From Billgrantia azerbaijanica (lineage in GTDB: Bacteria; Pseudomonadota; Gammaproteobacteria; Pseudomonadales; Halomonadaceae), in contig SBLD01000002.1 of NCBI GenBank assembly GCA_004551485.1, forward strand, positions 124,001-188,000: a DNA stretch of 64,000 bases, given 5' to 3'. Both the position numbers and the translations under genes were made by a program. Positions 33,634-42,119 of the stretch are shown piece after piece. The first letter of the stretch is position 1; each line of letters opens with the position of its first letter. Below the pieces are notes generated by a model. The model saw nothing but the letters and a program-made list of their open reading frames with translations. It did not search any database and was not told the DNA's origin.

Positions 33634-33817
33634 GGCGAGCAGGCCGGTCTTCGGGCTCGGGAGGGCATGGCAAGCCAAGCGCGCCATGCCGTGCCTGCAC
33701 CTTCCCGGTGACGTGTCACCAGTGGTCTTTGCAGGCTACTTCCCCTTACCGATGCGGGGGCAGCGATGGAATTGGCAGCGCTTTGGTGCTGCCGCACCAT
33801 ACTTCCCGATTATCCTC
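33634..33817 (-). ncRNA. Cobalamin riboswitch of the cobG-H-I-J-L-E-M-F operon
   Basis: Aptamer elements on the minus strand: AATCGGGAAGTATGGTGCGG, CGCTGCCCCCGCATCGGTAA, GGGGAAGTAGCC, GACCACTGGTG, CACCGGGAAGGTGCAGG and AGCCCGAAGACCGGCCTGC. It is almost base-for-base the same as the element at 24501-24680; differences cluster in peripheral stems. Adenosylcobalamin is expected to repress the operon. Confidence 0.92.
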
Positions 33818-33853
33818 GGTGGAAAACAGAGGCACCTGTTCGATGGTCGAGTC

Positions 33854-33881
33854 ATGCTATCGAAAGGCGTTCCGCTGTCAA
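33854..33881 (-). promoter_or_regulatory. Sigma-70 promoter of the cobG operon
   Basis: TTGACA and TAGCAT, 16 bases apart, on the minus strand ahead of the riboswitch. Boxes and spacing are the same as at 24720-24747. Confidence 0.7.
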
Positions 33882-34160
33882 GATGCCAAGATCAAGATTT
33901 CTCATCTCCGGATAAGCGGCGGAGTCGAGTCATGTCCTGAATGGAAAGACCCATTTTTCACGACACTTGCCCAACAGTGCTACTTGGATATTGCCGACTT
34001 GGTACCCAAGCTCAGTCATGGGGCAAGGCATGACGTTAACAGCCACGCTGATGCCGCTCTGGTTCTGCCGTCACGGCGATGGGCTGCTATGATGGCACCT
34101 TTTCATGTCTCTTCATGCCACCGCTGGAATCGACGGTTTCCTGAAAAGAGAGAACAACGC
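33882..34160 (+). other. Non-coding stretch upstream of cobQ
   Basis: No riboswitch elements and no supported ORF were found here. A -10-like TATGAT at 34088-34093 is the best promoter candidate for cobQ, without a clear -35 box. AAAAGAGAGAA just before 34161 is an acceptable ribosome-binding region. Confidence 0.4.
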
Positions 34161-35612
34161 ATGGCGACACTGATGGTGCAGGGCACCACCTCGGATGCCG
34201 GCAAGAGCACGGTGGTGGCGGCACTGTGCCGGGCGCTGCACCGCCGCGGTGTGGCGGTGGCGCCGTTCAAGCCGCAGAACATGGCGCTCAACAGCGCGGT
34301 GACGGTGGATGGCGGCGAGATCGGCCGTTCCACGGCGCTGCAGGCGCTGGCCTGTGGCGTGGCCGCGCACAGCGACATGAACCCGGTGCTGCTCAAGCCG
34401 GAGAGCGACCGCGGCGCCCAGGTGATCCTGCGCGGGCGGGTGCACGGCCACATGGACGCCCTGGACTACCACGCCTACAAGCGCGAGGCGCGCGACACCG
34501 TGCTGGCCGCCTGGGAGGCGCTGTCGAAGCGTTTCGACGTGATCATCGCCGAGGGGGCGGGCAGTCCGGCGGAGATCAACCTGCGCGAGAACGATATCGC
34601 CAACATGGGCTTCGCCGAGATGGTCGACTGCCCGGTGCTGCTGGTGGGCGACATCGACCGCGGCGGGGTCTTCGCCCAACTGGTGGGCACCCTGGCGCTG
34701 CTCAGCGACAGCGAGCGCGCCCGCACCCGGGGCTTCGTGGTCAACCGCTTTCGCGGCGACCTGGCCCTGCTCGAGCCGGGCCTCGAGTGGCTCGCCGCCC
34801 ATACCGGCAAGCCGGTGTTCGGCACGCTGCCCTACCTGCATGGCCTGCTGCTCGACGCCGAGGACAGCATCGGCCGCGAGGGCCGCGAGGAGGGCGAGCC
34901 GGCGCTGCGCGTCGTGGTCCCGGCGCTGCCGCGCATCAGCAACCACAACGACTTCGATCCCCTGCGCCTGCACCCCCGGGTGCGCCTCACCTTCGTCGGC
35001 CCCAACCAGCCCATCCCGCCGGCGGACCTGATCGTCCTGCCCGGCAGCAAGAGCACCCGCACCGACCTCGCCTGGCTGCGCAGCCAGGGCTGGGAGGCCG
35101 CCATCCGGCGCCACCTGCGCTACGGTGGGCGGGTACTGGGCATCTGCGGCGGCTTCCAGATGCTCGGCCGCGCCGTCCACGACCCCGAGGGCCTGGAGGG
35201 GCCGGCCGGCTCCACGCCGGGGTTGGGGCTGCTCGACCTCGAGACGCGCATGGTCGCGGGCAAGCAGCTGAGAAACGTCACGGGACGGCTGCTGCCGGAG
35301 GCGGTGCCCGTCGCCGGCTACGAGATCCACAACGGCGTGAGCGAAGGGGCTGCGCTGGCGCGCCCGCTGGTCGCCCTCGAGGGCCGTGACGACGGCGCGG
35401 TCAGCGAGGACGGCCTGGTCATGGGCACCTACCTGCACGGCCTGTTCGACCGCCCCGAGGCCTGTGCGGCGCTGCTGGCGCGCTGCGGCCTGGCCGACGA
35501 GGCGGCAGCGGTGGACCATGCGGCGCATCGCCAGCGTGAGCTCGACCGCCTGGCCGACACCCTCGAGGCGCATCTGGACATCCACCGGCTGTGGGAGCTG
35601 ATCGGCCACTGA
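34161..35612 (+). CDS. cobQ: Cobyric acid synthase CobQ
   Basis: A 483-residue glutamine amidotransferase: P-loop [18 protein letters not shown] (about residues 5-22), [30 protein letters not shown], the nucleophile Cys in [12 protein letters not shown] and the His in GTYLHGLFD. It amidates side chains b, d, e and g of adenosylcobyrinic a,c-diamide. The start matches the family N-terminus; an upstream in-frame extension crosses the divergent riboswitch and is not coding. It leads a short plus-strand unit with bluB and has no visible B12 riboswitch of its own. Confidence 0.95.
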   Translation: MATLMVQGTTSDAGKSTVVAALCRALHRRGVAVAPFKPQNMALNSAVTVDGGEIGRSTALQALACGVAAHSDMNPVLLKPESDRGAQVILRGRVHGHMDALDYHAYKREARDTVLAAWEALSKRFDVIIAEGAGSPAEINLRENDIANMGFAEMVDCPVLLVGDIDRGGVFAQLVGTLALLSDSERARTRGFVVNRFRGDLALLEPGLEWLAAHTGKPVFGTLPYLHGLLLDAEDSIGREGREEGEPALRVVVPALPRISNHNDFDPLRLHPRVRLTFVGPNQPIPPADLIVLPGSKSTRTDLAWLRSQGWEAAIRRHLRYGGRVLGICGGFQMLGRAVHDPEGLEGPAGSTPGLGLLDLETRMVAGKQLRNVTGRLLPEAVPVAGYEIHNGVSEGAALARPLVALEGRDDGAVSEDGLVMGTYLHGLFDRPEACAALLARCGLADEAAAVDHAAHRQRELDRLADTLEAHLDIHRLWELIGH

Positions 35613-35677
35613 GCCAGGTCCGCGCCGGTCGCCGGTGATGGATTTCCCGACGTATCGACACCTGAAACCAACGAGAC

Positions 35678-36430
35678 ATGGCCATGAACGACGACACCCA
35701 GCCGGGAATCCAGCAGAACCCCGATTTCAGCGTCGATGAGCGCGAGGCCGTCTATCGGGCGATCTTCACGCGCCGCGACGTGCGCGGCGAATTCCTGCCC
35801 GACCCGGTGCCCGACGAGGTCCTGGCGCGCGTGCTGACGGCGGCCCATCACGCCCCCTCGGTGGGTTTCATGCAGCCCTGGGACTTCATGGTCATCCGCT
35901 CGCCGGCGCTCAAACGCCGCGTGCGGGCGCTCTACTGCCAGGCCAACGAGGAGGCGGCGCAGATGTTCGAGGGCGAGAAGCAGGCGACCTACCGTCGCCT
36001 CAGGCTGGAGGGCATCGTCGAGGCGCCGGTCAACCTGTGCATCACCTGCGACCGACAGCGCCACGGGCCGGTGGTGGTGGGCCGCACCCACATCAAGACG
36101 ATGGACATCTTCAGCGCCGTCTGTGCCGTGCAGAACCTGTGGCTCGCGGCGCGCGCCGAGGGGCTCGGCGTGGGCTGGGTCAGCATCTTCCACCAGCCGG
36201 CGCTGCGCGAGGCGCTGGGCATTCCCCGCCACATCATGCCGATCGCCTACCTCTGCGTGGGCTACGTCAGCCACTTCCACGACCGCCCGGAGCTGGAGAA
36301 GGCCGGCTGGCTCCCACGGCTGCCGCTGGAGGAGTTGCTGCACTTCGACGGCTGGGAGGGGAGCCCGGACGAGGCCGGTGAAGCGTTGCGCGAGGCGGTG
36401 CGGGAGACGTCCGGCAGGCGCGGCCAGTGA
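35678..36430 (+). CDS. bluB: 5,6-dimethylbenzimidazole synthase BluB
   Basis: A 250-residue flavin-dependent nitroreductase-fold enzyme: VYRAIFTRRDVRGEFLPDPV, AAHHAPSVGFMQPWDFMVI, the lid segment with GRTHIKTMDIFSAVCAVQNL, and AEGLGVGWVSIF. BluB cleaves reduced FMN with oxygen to make the lower-ligand base of B12, so the cell probably makes true cobalamin. ATG at 35678 and 35684 are both possible starts. It follows cobQ by 65 bases. Confidence 0.93.
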   Translation: MAMNDDTQPGIQQNPDFSVDEREAVYRAIFTRRDVRGEFLPDPVPDEVLARVLTAAHHAPSVGFMQPWDFMVIRSPALKRRVRALYCQANEEAAQMFEGEKQATYRRLRLEGIVEAPVNLCITCDRQRHGPVVVGRTHIKTMDIFSAVCAVQNLWLAARAEGLGVGWVSIFHQPALREALGIPRHIMPIAYLCVGYVSHFHDRPELEKAGWLPRLPLEELLHFDGWEGSPDEAGEALREAVRETSGRRGQ

Positions 36431-36479
36431 GTGATCGGCGTGCCGGCGTGGCACGTCGGTGAGGCGATGCGGCCCGGAT

Positions 36480-36614
36480 TACCTCGTTCTTTGGTGGTAC
36501 ACGAGGGCTGATCGCCCCCGCTTCACGGTGTCTTGCCGGGGAGCGCGACGGCAGCCTCAGGCGCTCTTCGACCTGAGTTAACGTGTACGTCAACTTCCGG
36601 TATCTTTCCTGCAT
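36480..36614 (-). pseudogene. Possible N-terminal relic of a MerR-family regulator
   Basis: A minus-strand frame begins MQERYRKLTYTLTQVEERLR and continues LPSRSPARHREAGAISPR. This lines up without gaps with a MerR helix-turn-helix (consensus YTLTQVAERLGLPSRTLRHY then REAGLISPR), but the central recognition residues are altered. After about 45 codons the frame runs antisense into bluB with no further similarity. The DNA at 36574-36591 is a near palindrome of the form ACGTnnACGT, like MerR-type operators. It could be a decayed regulator, or a chance frame over an operator. The rest of the 36431-36821 gap shows nothing I recognise. Confidence 0.3.
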
Positions 36615-36821
36615 CTTGTCGACAACCTTCGTGATGTCGGAGCGATTTTGCGCCTGATTGGTGGGTAAGTTCGGCGGTCAGGGATGCCGAATGCCCGAGA
36701 TTGTCGACACGTCAAGAGCGATTGCCGCTAACTCCGCTTGGTCCATGGTCGAATATTCGTGCTTGCTGCACCTGCGTAAAACCTGCCTCAGCCAACAACA
36801 ACAACAGACAGAAGGATTGCC

Positions 36822-36842
36822 ATGAACAACCAGAACCGCTGA
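36822..36842 (+). other. Six-codon upstream ORF before the transporter gene
   Basis: GAAGGA five bases upstream is well placed for the ATG at 36822, which encodes only MNNQNR before TGA. The transporter frame, one base out of register, is open from 36826 but has no ATG, and its usable start is the GTG at 36853. Either this is a short regulatory uORF, or a one-base change has split the original N-terminus from the gene. Confidence 0.45.
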
Positions 36843-36852
36843 GGTTATCGAC

Positions 36853-38265
36853 GTGCTGCTCAAACGAGACTACGGCCAGGAACATCCCTATTGGCCATTG
36901 GGACCCTTCAAGCTTCGCCTGCCCTTCATCCACTTCCGCTGGGAAATTCCCGAGACCGTCCAGGCCCTGGTGATGTTCGTCATCGCCATGGGCATGATCC
37001 CGCTGCTCGAACAGTACCTGGGCGTGCCCTACGAGGTGGCGCTGGCCTTCGTGGTGGTGTGCGGCGTGGGCTTCATCCTGCCGCCGTTGCTCGGCGTGCC
37101 CTTCATCGCCGGCTGGATCACCCCCGCCATTCCGGTGGTCCTGCTGTTCATCGGCGACTATGAGCCGGGCCCGGAGGCGATCCGCGCCATGGTGGCGCTG
37201 CAGCTGGTGGTCACGGCCATCTTCCTGTTCATGGCGGTCACCCGTCTGGGTACCAAGCTGGTCGACAACGTGCCGGCCTCGATCAAGGCCGGCATCCTGC
37301 TCGGCGCCGGCATCGCGGCGATCAGCGGCGAGATCAGCGAAGGCGGGCGGCTCTACAACACGCCGCTGTCGCTGGGTATCGGCGGTCTGGTGACGCTCTA
37401 CGTGATGTTCTCGCTCTCCTTCCGCGATCTCACCGACAAGTTCCGCTGGGCGCGCAACATCGCTGCCTACGGCATGGTGCCGGGCATGCTGGTGACCATG
37501 GCCATCGGCTGGGGCGTCGCCGAGTACCCGCTGCCCGAGGTCGAGTGGGGCTTCGCCATGCCGGACTTCGCCGGCATCTGGGGCTACCTGCCGTTCTCCA
37601 TCGGCCTGCCGGGCGTCGAGCTGTTGATCGCCGCCATTCCCACCGCGGTGATCGCCTACATCATCGCCTTCGGCGACATCATCGTCGGCCAGACCCTGCT
37701 CAAGCGCGTCGACCACCTGCGGCCGGACGAGAAGATCGAGGTCAACGTCGACCGCGTGCACCTGATCACCGGCATCCGCAACCTGATGCACTCGTTGCTG
37801 GCGCCCTACCCGGGCCTGGCCGGGCCGCTGTTCACCGGTGCCATGGCCACGGTCGCGGAGCGCTACCGCTACGGTCGCAAGGCGATGGATACCATCTACT
37901 CCGGTACCTCGGTGTTCTGGATCGTGGGGTTCCTGGCGCTCTTCCTGCTGCCGCTGATCACCCTGTTCAAGCCGGTGCTGCCGATCGCGCTCTCCATCAC
38001 GCTGCTGATCACCGGCTACCTGTGCATCGCGGTGGCCGTGGAGCAGATCGAGAACGCCACCGCCATGGGCGTGGCGGGCATCATGGGTGTGGTGCTGGCC
38101 ACCCATGGCGCGGCCTGGGGGCTGGGCGTGGGCCTGGTGCTCTACTTCATGGTCGAGCATCGCTCGCGCAAGGCGCGCGCCGCCGAGCCGGACGAGCCGA
38201 TCCACGTGGAGGACGACATGGCGGTCGAGGCGGATGACGCCGAGCCGGAGCCCGCGCCGCGCTGA
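36853..38265 (+). CDS. Multipass membrane transporter, possibly SLC23/NCS2-like
   Basis: A 470-residue protein with about twelve hydrophobic helices and a highly acidic cytoplasmic tail (from about residue 445). It begins with a short polar segment and PFKLRLPFIHFRWEIPETVQ. Internal segments such as DNVPASIKAGILLGAGIAAI and AYIIAFGDIIVGQTLLKRVD resemble the nucleobase/ascorbate (SLC23) superfamily fold. I am not sure of the family, and the substrate is unknown. GTG start with GAGG eight bases upstream, overlapping the stop of the six-codon uORF. A strong GC hairpin follows its stop. Confidence 0.7.
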   Translation: MLLKRDYGQEHPYWPLGPFKLRLPFIHFRWEIPETVQALVMFVIAMGMIPLLEQYLGVPYEVALAFVVVCGVGFILPPLLGVPFIAGWITPAIPVVLLFIGDYEPGPEAIRAMVALQLVVTAIFLFMAVTRLGTKLVDNVPASIKAGILLGAGIAAISGEISEGGRLYNTPLSLGIGGLVTLYVMFSLSFRDLTDKFRWARNIAAYGMVPGMLVTMAIGWGVAEYPLPEVEWGFAMPDFAGIWGYLPFSIGLPGVELLIAAIPTAVIAYIIAFGDIIVGQTLLKRVDHLRPDEKIEVNVDRVHLITGIRNLMHSLLAPYPGLAGPLFTGAMATVAERYRYGRKAMDTIYSGTSVFWIVGFLALFLLPLITLFKPVLPIALSITLLITGYLCIAVAVEQIENATAMGVAGIMGVVLATHGAAWGLGVGLVLYFMVEHRSRKARAAEPDEPIHVEDDMAVEADDAEPEPAPR

Positions 38266-38293
38266 TCTCGTGCTTCCCGGATGCCATCACCCT

Positions 38294-38321
38294 GGCGGGC
38301 CGCCTGACAAGGCGGCCCGCC
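38294..38321. terminator. GC-rich hairpin between transporter and glycerophosphodiesterase genes
   Basis: A perfect 12-bp stem (GGCGGGCCGCCT with its complement) around a GACA loop lies between converging genes. It lacks a T-run, so intrinsic termination may be weak. Confidence 0.6.
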
Positions 38322-38343
38322 GGCGTATGGGTCCCCACCCCGC

Positions 38344-39105
38344 TCAGGAGGGTGACAGACGACCGTCGAACAGTGCCGGGTCGTCGGTGATGGCGCTCTG
38401 TACGCCCCATGTCCACTGGGGGGCAAAGGCGGCGGGGTCGTTCACCGTGTAGCCGAGCAGGCGGTAGCCGGCGTCGCGCACCGCCCGGGCGGCGCGCGGG
38501 CTCAGCCGCTTCCAGTTGGCATGCACGCTGAAGGCGTCGACCGCCTCGCAGCGCGCCTGCCAGTCGCGCGAGACCCCTTCGAAGAGCACGCCGAGCGCCA
38601 GCCGGTCGGGCCCGGCGAATCGCCGGGCATGGGCCAGGGCAGCGTCGTTGAACGAGGAGACGATCAGCCGCTCGGGCGGCAGGGCGTCGAGCAGGAGGGG
38701 GAGGGCGTCGTCGACCAGGGCCGGGGCGCTGCGCCGGCGGTGCACCTTGAGCTCCAGGTTGAGACCCATGCCGAGCGCGTCGATCAGCTCGAGCATCTCG
38801 AACAGCGTGGCCATGCGCTCGCCGGCGAAGGCATCGGCGAACCAGGCGCCGGCATCCAGGTGCCGCGCCGCGGGCAGGTCCAGGTCGGCGAGGGGGGCCT
38901 GGCCGTCGGAGCAGCGGCGCACGTTGGCGTCGTGCCAGATCACCGGGGTGCCGTCGCCGAGCAGCTGGACGTCGAGCTCCACCCAGGCGCAGCCGGCCCG
39001 ATGGGCGGCGCGTACCGCGGCCAGGGTGTTCTCGGGGGCATGGGCGGAGAGCCCGCGGTGGGCGATCAGGCGCGGCAGAACAATGGCTGGGTGGCGGTCG
39101 GGCAT
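38344..39105 (-). CDS. Glycerophosphodiester phosphodiesterase (UgpQ/GlpQ family)
   Basis: A 253-residue TIM-barrel GDPD. The catalytic start motif IAHRGLSAHAPENTLAA, the metal ligands in WVELDVQLLGDGTPVIWHD and NLELKV, and the C-terminal GYTVNDP are present. It hydrolyses deacylated phospholipids to glycerol-3-phosphate and an alcohol. No signal peptide is seen, so it is cytoplasmic (UgpQ-like). It stands alone, converging with the transporter gene and divergent from the hypothetical gene at 39255. Confidence 0.9.
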   Translation of the reverse strand: MPDRHPAIVLPRLIAHRGLSAHAPENTLAAVRAAHRAGCAWVELDVQLLGDGTPVIWHDANVRRCSDGQAPLADLDLPAARHLDAGAWFADAFAGERMATLFEMLELIDALGMGLNLELKVHRRRSAPALVDDALPLLLDALPPERLIVSSFNDAALAHARRFAGPDRLALGVLFEGVSRDWQARCEAVDAFSVHANWKRLSPRAARAVRDAGYRLLGYTVNDPAAFAPQWTWGVQSAITDDPALFDGRLSPS

Positions 39106-39254
39106 GCGCTCGCTCCGGCTGGGGCTGGAAACCCGCGACCGTGTCGCGGTCAGAGGGGAACAGGATAGCGACTTCGGCGCCGTCTGACAGGGTCAGGGGC
39201 GTCTCGACTGTGCTAGTCTTGCGCGTTTTCGACAGACAGGTGTAGAGGCACGAC

Positions 39255-39824
39255 ATGAAGGTGATGACCCCGGAACGCCACGAGCAGCGCGATGCCTGGC
39301 TCGCACGGCTGTGTGCCGATCACTACGGTCGCGAGGCGGGGCTGGCGCCGCTGGTCACCTTCACCGGCACGCGCCAGGTGCTGTTCGCCCACGAGGCGGC
39401 CCGCCTGTGGGCGCTGGTGGATGACCAAGAGCGGCCCGGCGCCCTGGCGCTGCTGGTGCTCGACGAGGCGGGCGGGGGAATGCGCCTGTGGCTGTCCGTC
39501 GCCCCGGGCGGCGACCGCGAGAGCGAGCGGCGGCTGATTCGTGAGCTGGCCAAGAAGGCGCCGCTGCGCGTCGACGCCGCGGATAGCGACACCGAGGCCT
39601 TCTACCAGCGCTGCGGCATCACCCGCTGGTTCGCCATCGCCGGCGGGCGTCGCGTCGGGCTGGCCCGTCACCACCCGGCCCAGGGGGTCGGCGACCTGGC
39701 ACCACCGCTGGCGTTCGACGAAGAGGCGATCCTGCGCCGCTTCAAGCACGACCCGCGCTTCTTCGAGGCGGAGAAGCACAGCTTCGTGGAGGCGCTGGGC
39801 GCCTTTCCCGTCGGGGTGACTTGA
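39255..39824 (+). CDS. Hypothetical protein, possible GNAT-like fold
   Basis: A 189-residue soluble protein. I do not recognise a named family. The segment DTEAFYQRCGITRWFAI resembles the last helix and strand of GNAT acetyltransferases (FYxRxGF), and the order of the preceding strands would fit, but the acetyl-CoA pyrophosphate loop is not obvious. It precedes the quinone oxidoreductase gene by 63 bases on the same strand. Confidence 0.65.
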   Translation: MKVMTPERHEQRDAWLARLCADHYGREAGLAPLVTFTGTRQVLFAHEAARLWALVDDQERPGALALLVLDEAGGGMRLWLSVAPGGDRESERRLIRELAKKAPLRVDAADSDTEAFYQRCGITRWFAIAGGRRVGLARHHPAQGVGDLAPPLAFDEEAILRRFKHDPRFFEAEKHSFVEALGAFPVGVT

Positions 39825-39887
39825 CCGGGGCGGCATTCGGCGCTTGGATGGTGAACCGAACTCGTTAGCTGAATAAGGAATGTCCCG

Positions 39888-40865
39888 ATGGCCAAGCGCA
39901 TCCAGTTTGCCCGCACCGGCGGCTCCGAGGTCCTCGAGCTGGTCGACGTCGCCCCTGCCGAGCCCGGCCCCGGCGAGGTCCGTGTCGCCAACCGCGCAGT
40001 GGGCCTCAACTTCATCGACATCTACTTCCGCACCGGTCTCTACCCCGCGCCGGCGCTGCCCTCGGGGCTCGGCACCGAGGCGGCCGGGGTGGTGGATGCC
40101 GTGGGCGAGGGCGTCACGCACCTGAAGGTGGGCGAGCGCGTCGCCTATGCCCAGGGGCCGCTGGGCGCCTATGCAGAGAGCCACGTGCTGCCGGCGGCCA
40201 AGGTGGTCAGGCTGCCCGATGGCATCGATTTCGAGACCGCGGCGGCCTCGCTGCTCAAGGGCCTCACGGTGCAGTACCTGCTGCGCCAGACGCGCGAGCT
40301 CCAGGGCGGCGAGACCATCCTCTTCCACGCCGCCGCCGGGGGCGTCGGCTCGATCGCCTGCCAGTGGGCCCGGGCGCTGGGCGTGAAGCTGATCGGCACG
40401 GTGAGCTCGTCGGAGAAGGCGGCGCTCGCCGAAAAGAATGGCGCCTGGGCGACCATCGACTACACCCGCGAGAACGTCGTCGAGCGGGTGCGCGAGCTGA
40501 CCGGCGGCGCCATGTGCGACGTGGTCTACGACTCGGTGGGCAAGGACACCTGGGAGACCTCGCTCGACTGCCTCAAGCCGCGCTCGCTGATGGTCAGCTT
40601 CGGCAACGCCTCGGGGCCGGTGGAGGGCGTCAACATCGGCATCCTCAACCAGAAGGGCTCGCTCTACGTCACCCGCCCGAGCCTCAACGGCTACGCCGAC
40701 ACCCGCGAGCGCCTGGAGTGGATGGCGGGCGAGCTGTTCGCCATGCTCGAGAGCGGCCAGATCCAGGTCGACGTCGCCCACCGCTATCCGCTGGCCGAAG
40801 CCGGTAAGGCGCAGGACGCGCTGCAGGGCCGCCGGACCACGGGCTCGACCATCCTGCTGCCCTGA
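39888..40865 (+). CDS. qorA: NADPH:quinone oxidoreductase (zeta-crystallin family, QorA-like)
   Basis: A 325-residue MDR-superfamily enzyme of the zinc-free type: IQFARTGGSEVLELVDV, NRAVGLNFIDIYFRTGLYP, GTEAAGVVDAVGEGV, the nucleotide-binding AAAGGVGSIACQWARALG and VYDSVGKDTWE. It reduces quinones or enones with NADPH. An ordinary single gene. A palindromic repeat region follows. Confidence 0.92.
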   Translation: MAKRIQFARTGGSEVLELVDVAPAEPGPGEVRVANRAVGLNFIDIYFRTGLYPAPALPSGLGTEAAGVVDAVGEGVTHLKVGERVAYAQGPLGAYAESHVLPAAKVVRLPDGIDFETAAASLLKGLTVQYLLRQTRELQGGETILFHAAAGGVGSIACQWARALGVKLIGTVSSSEKAALAEKNGAWATIDYTRENVVERVRELTGGAMCDVVYDSVGKDTWETSLDCLKPRSLMVSFGNASGPVEGVNIGILNQKGSLYVTRPSLNGYADTRERLEWMAGELFAMLESGQIQVDVAHRYPLAEAGKAQDALQGRRTTGSTILLP

Positions 40866-40931
40866 TCAGCACAAGCCACAAGCGGCAAGGAACCACAACG
40901 CGCCAACCGGGCCCATAGCGAGGGGCGCCGG

Positions 40932-41036
40932 GGGCAGGCCGAAGAGGAGGTCCTTCGCCAGGGATGGCGAAGGTAGCGCCCAGGGAAGGGTTCACAGCGC
41001 CTCCTCGATGGTCCGACACTTCGGGGCCTGCCGACG
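40932..41036. repeat. Nested inverted repeats in an intergenic region
   Basis: A 105-base element. The core hairpin is CCTTCGCCA (40952-40960) with TGGCGAAGG (40965-40973). It is enclosed by GAGGAGG with CCTCCTC and by GGCAGGCCGAAG with CTTCGGGGCCTGCC. It lies between the convergent quinone oxidoreductase and RpiR-family genes. Such REP-like units could end transcription of both. Copy number elsewhere is not visible. Confidence 0.5.
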
Positions 41037-41093
41037 GATCAGCCCCGAGCGGTGCGGCAAGTGACTTCGTGCGCCTCTCTTGTGCCTGACCCC

Positions 41094-42017
41094 TCAACTG
41101 TTCTCCACATAGGCGCCCATCTGGCGCATCCGCGACTCGAAGTTCGCCACGTTGTCGACCAGGTCGTCGGGGCCGAAGGCGACGCACTCCGCCAGCAGTA
41201 CCTCGACCAGGGTGATCGCCGAGAGGATCGACGGGAAGAAGTGCGGGGTGGCGTTGGCCACGGTGAAGGTGATGGCGGAGCCTGGCACCAGCGGCGAGCG
41301 CAGGGTGTCGGTGATCACGATGGGGCTGACGCCCGCCGCGCGCGCGATGGTCAGGGCGCGCATGGTCTCGTTGCAGTAGGGCTCGAAGCCGAAGGCCACC
41401 ACCACGTCCCCCTCGCCGTAGGCGGAGAGCTCGGTGAGCAGTCCCCCCTCCTGGCCGCGGACCAACTGGATGTTGGGCATGGCGATGCGTCCCACGTAGG
41501 CGAAGTGGTAGGCGCAGGCGAAGGTGTCGCGAAACCCCACTACGGCCACCCGGCGCGCCTCGAGCAGGCGGCGCGCGGCCTCGCGCACCTTGGCCTGGTT
41601 GTCGGCGGTGAACAGCCGGCCGATGTTGTCGAAGGCGGCATCGCCCACGTCGAGGAACACCTGGTCGTCGGTCTGGCTGGCCAGGCTGCGCAGTTGGCTG
41701 GCGCGCCCGGAGAGCTCCACCGGCGCGGCCTGCACCGCCGACTGGAAGACCTCCCGGAACTGCTCGTAGCTCTCGAAGCCCAGCCGCTTGGCCAGGCGCA
41801 CGAGGGTGGAGGCGGTAACCTCGGCGCAGTTCGCCGACTTGCGGATCGATTGCAAGGCGATCTCCACCGGGTGCTCCAGCACGTAGCCGGCGGCGTGCTT
41901 CAGCTGTGGGCTGAGCTCTGGATAGGCTTCGGCCAGGCGCTGCTTCACCGCCTCCAGGTCCGCTGGTGGCGCTGCACCGGCCCGTGACTCGGCGTTGCCA
42001 GGCTCGTGTTCCTGCAC
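41094..42017 (-). CDS. RpiR-family transcriptional regulator (HTH plus SIS domain)
   Basis: A 307-residue regulator. The N-terminal HTH-6 domain spans about residues 25-100 (LSPQLKHAAGYVLEHPVEIA, CAEVTASTLVRLAKRLGFES). The C-terminal SIS sugar-phosphate/CoA-type sensing domain is at about 135-265 (RRVAVVGFRDTFACAYHF, GDVVVAFGFEPYCNETMRAL, VSPIVITDT). Start taken as GTG with GGGAG eight bases upstream; an ATG at 42059 is the alternative. It is divergent from the hydratase-ligase-hydratase operon and a nested palindrome lies between them, so it likely controls that operon. The effector is unknown. Confidence 0.88.
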   Translation of the reverse strand: MQEHEPGNAESRAGAAPPADLEAVKQRLAEAYPELSPQLKHAAGYVLEHPVEIALQSIRKSANCAEVTASTLVRLAKRLGFESYEQFREVFQSAVQAAPVELSGRASQLRSLASQTDDQVFLDVGDAAFDNIGRLFTADNQAKVREAARRLLEARRVAVVGFRDTFACAYHFAYVGRIAMPNIQLVRGQEGGLLTELSAYGEGDVVVAFGFEPYCNETMRALTIARAAGVSPIVITDTLRSPLVPGSAITFTVANATPHFFPSILSAITLVEVLLAECVAFGPDDLVDNVANFESRMRQMGAYVENS

Positions 42018-42069
42018 GGCGATCTCCCTGCGTTCGAAGGTGGCGCCATTGTAACCCATGCGTCTCGGC

Positions 42070-42099
42070 AATCGATGAAACAATCGTTTCTCATCGATT
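42070..42099. promoter_or_regulatory. Nested palindrome, probable RpiR-family operator
   Basis: Outer arms AATCGATGA (42070-42078) and TCATCGATT (42091-42099) are perfectly inverted. Inside them GAAAC (42077-42081) and GTTTC (42086-42090) form a second inverted repeat. It lies 53 bases upstream of the regulator start and 21 bases before the -35 box of the divergent operon. RpiR-type regulators bind palindromes of this kind. Confidence 0.6.
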
Positions 42100-42119
42100 C
42101 GGATGGTGTTACGCCCGTG

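Noticed and set aside
33564-34160. An N-terminal extension of cobQ to 33564.
   Set aside because: It would cross the divergent promoter and riboswitch; the family start is at 34161.
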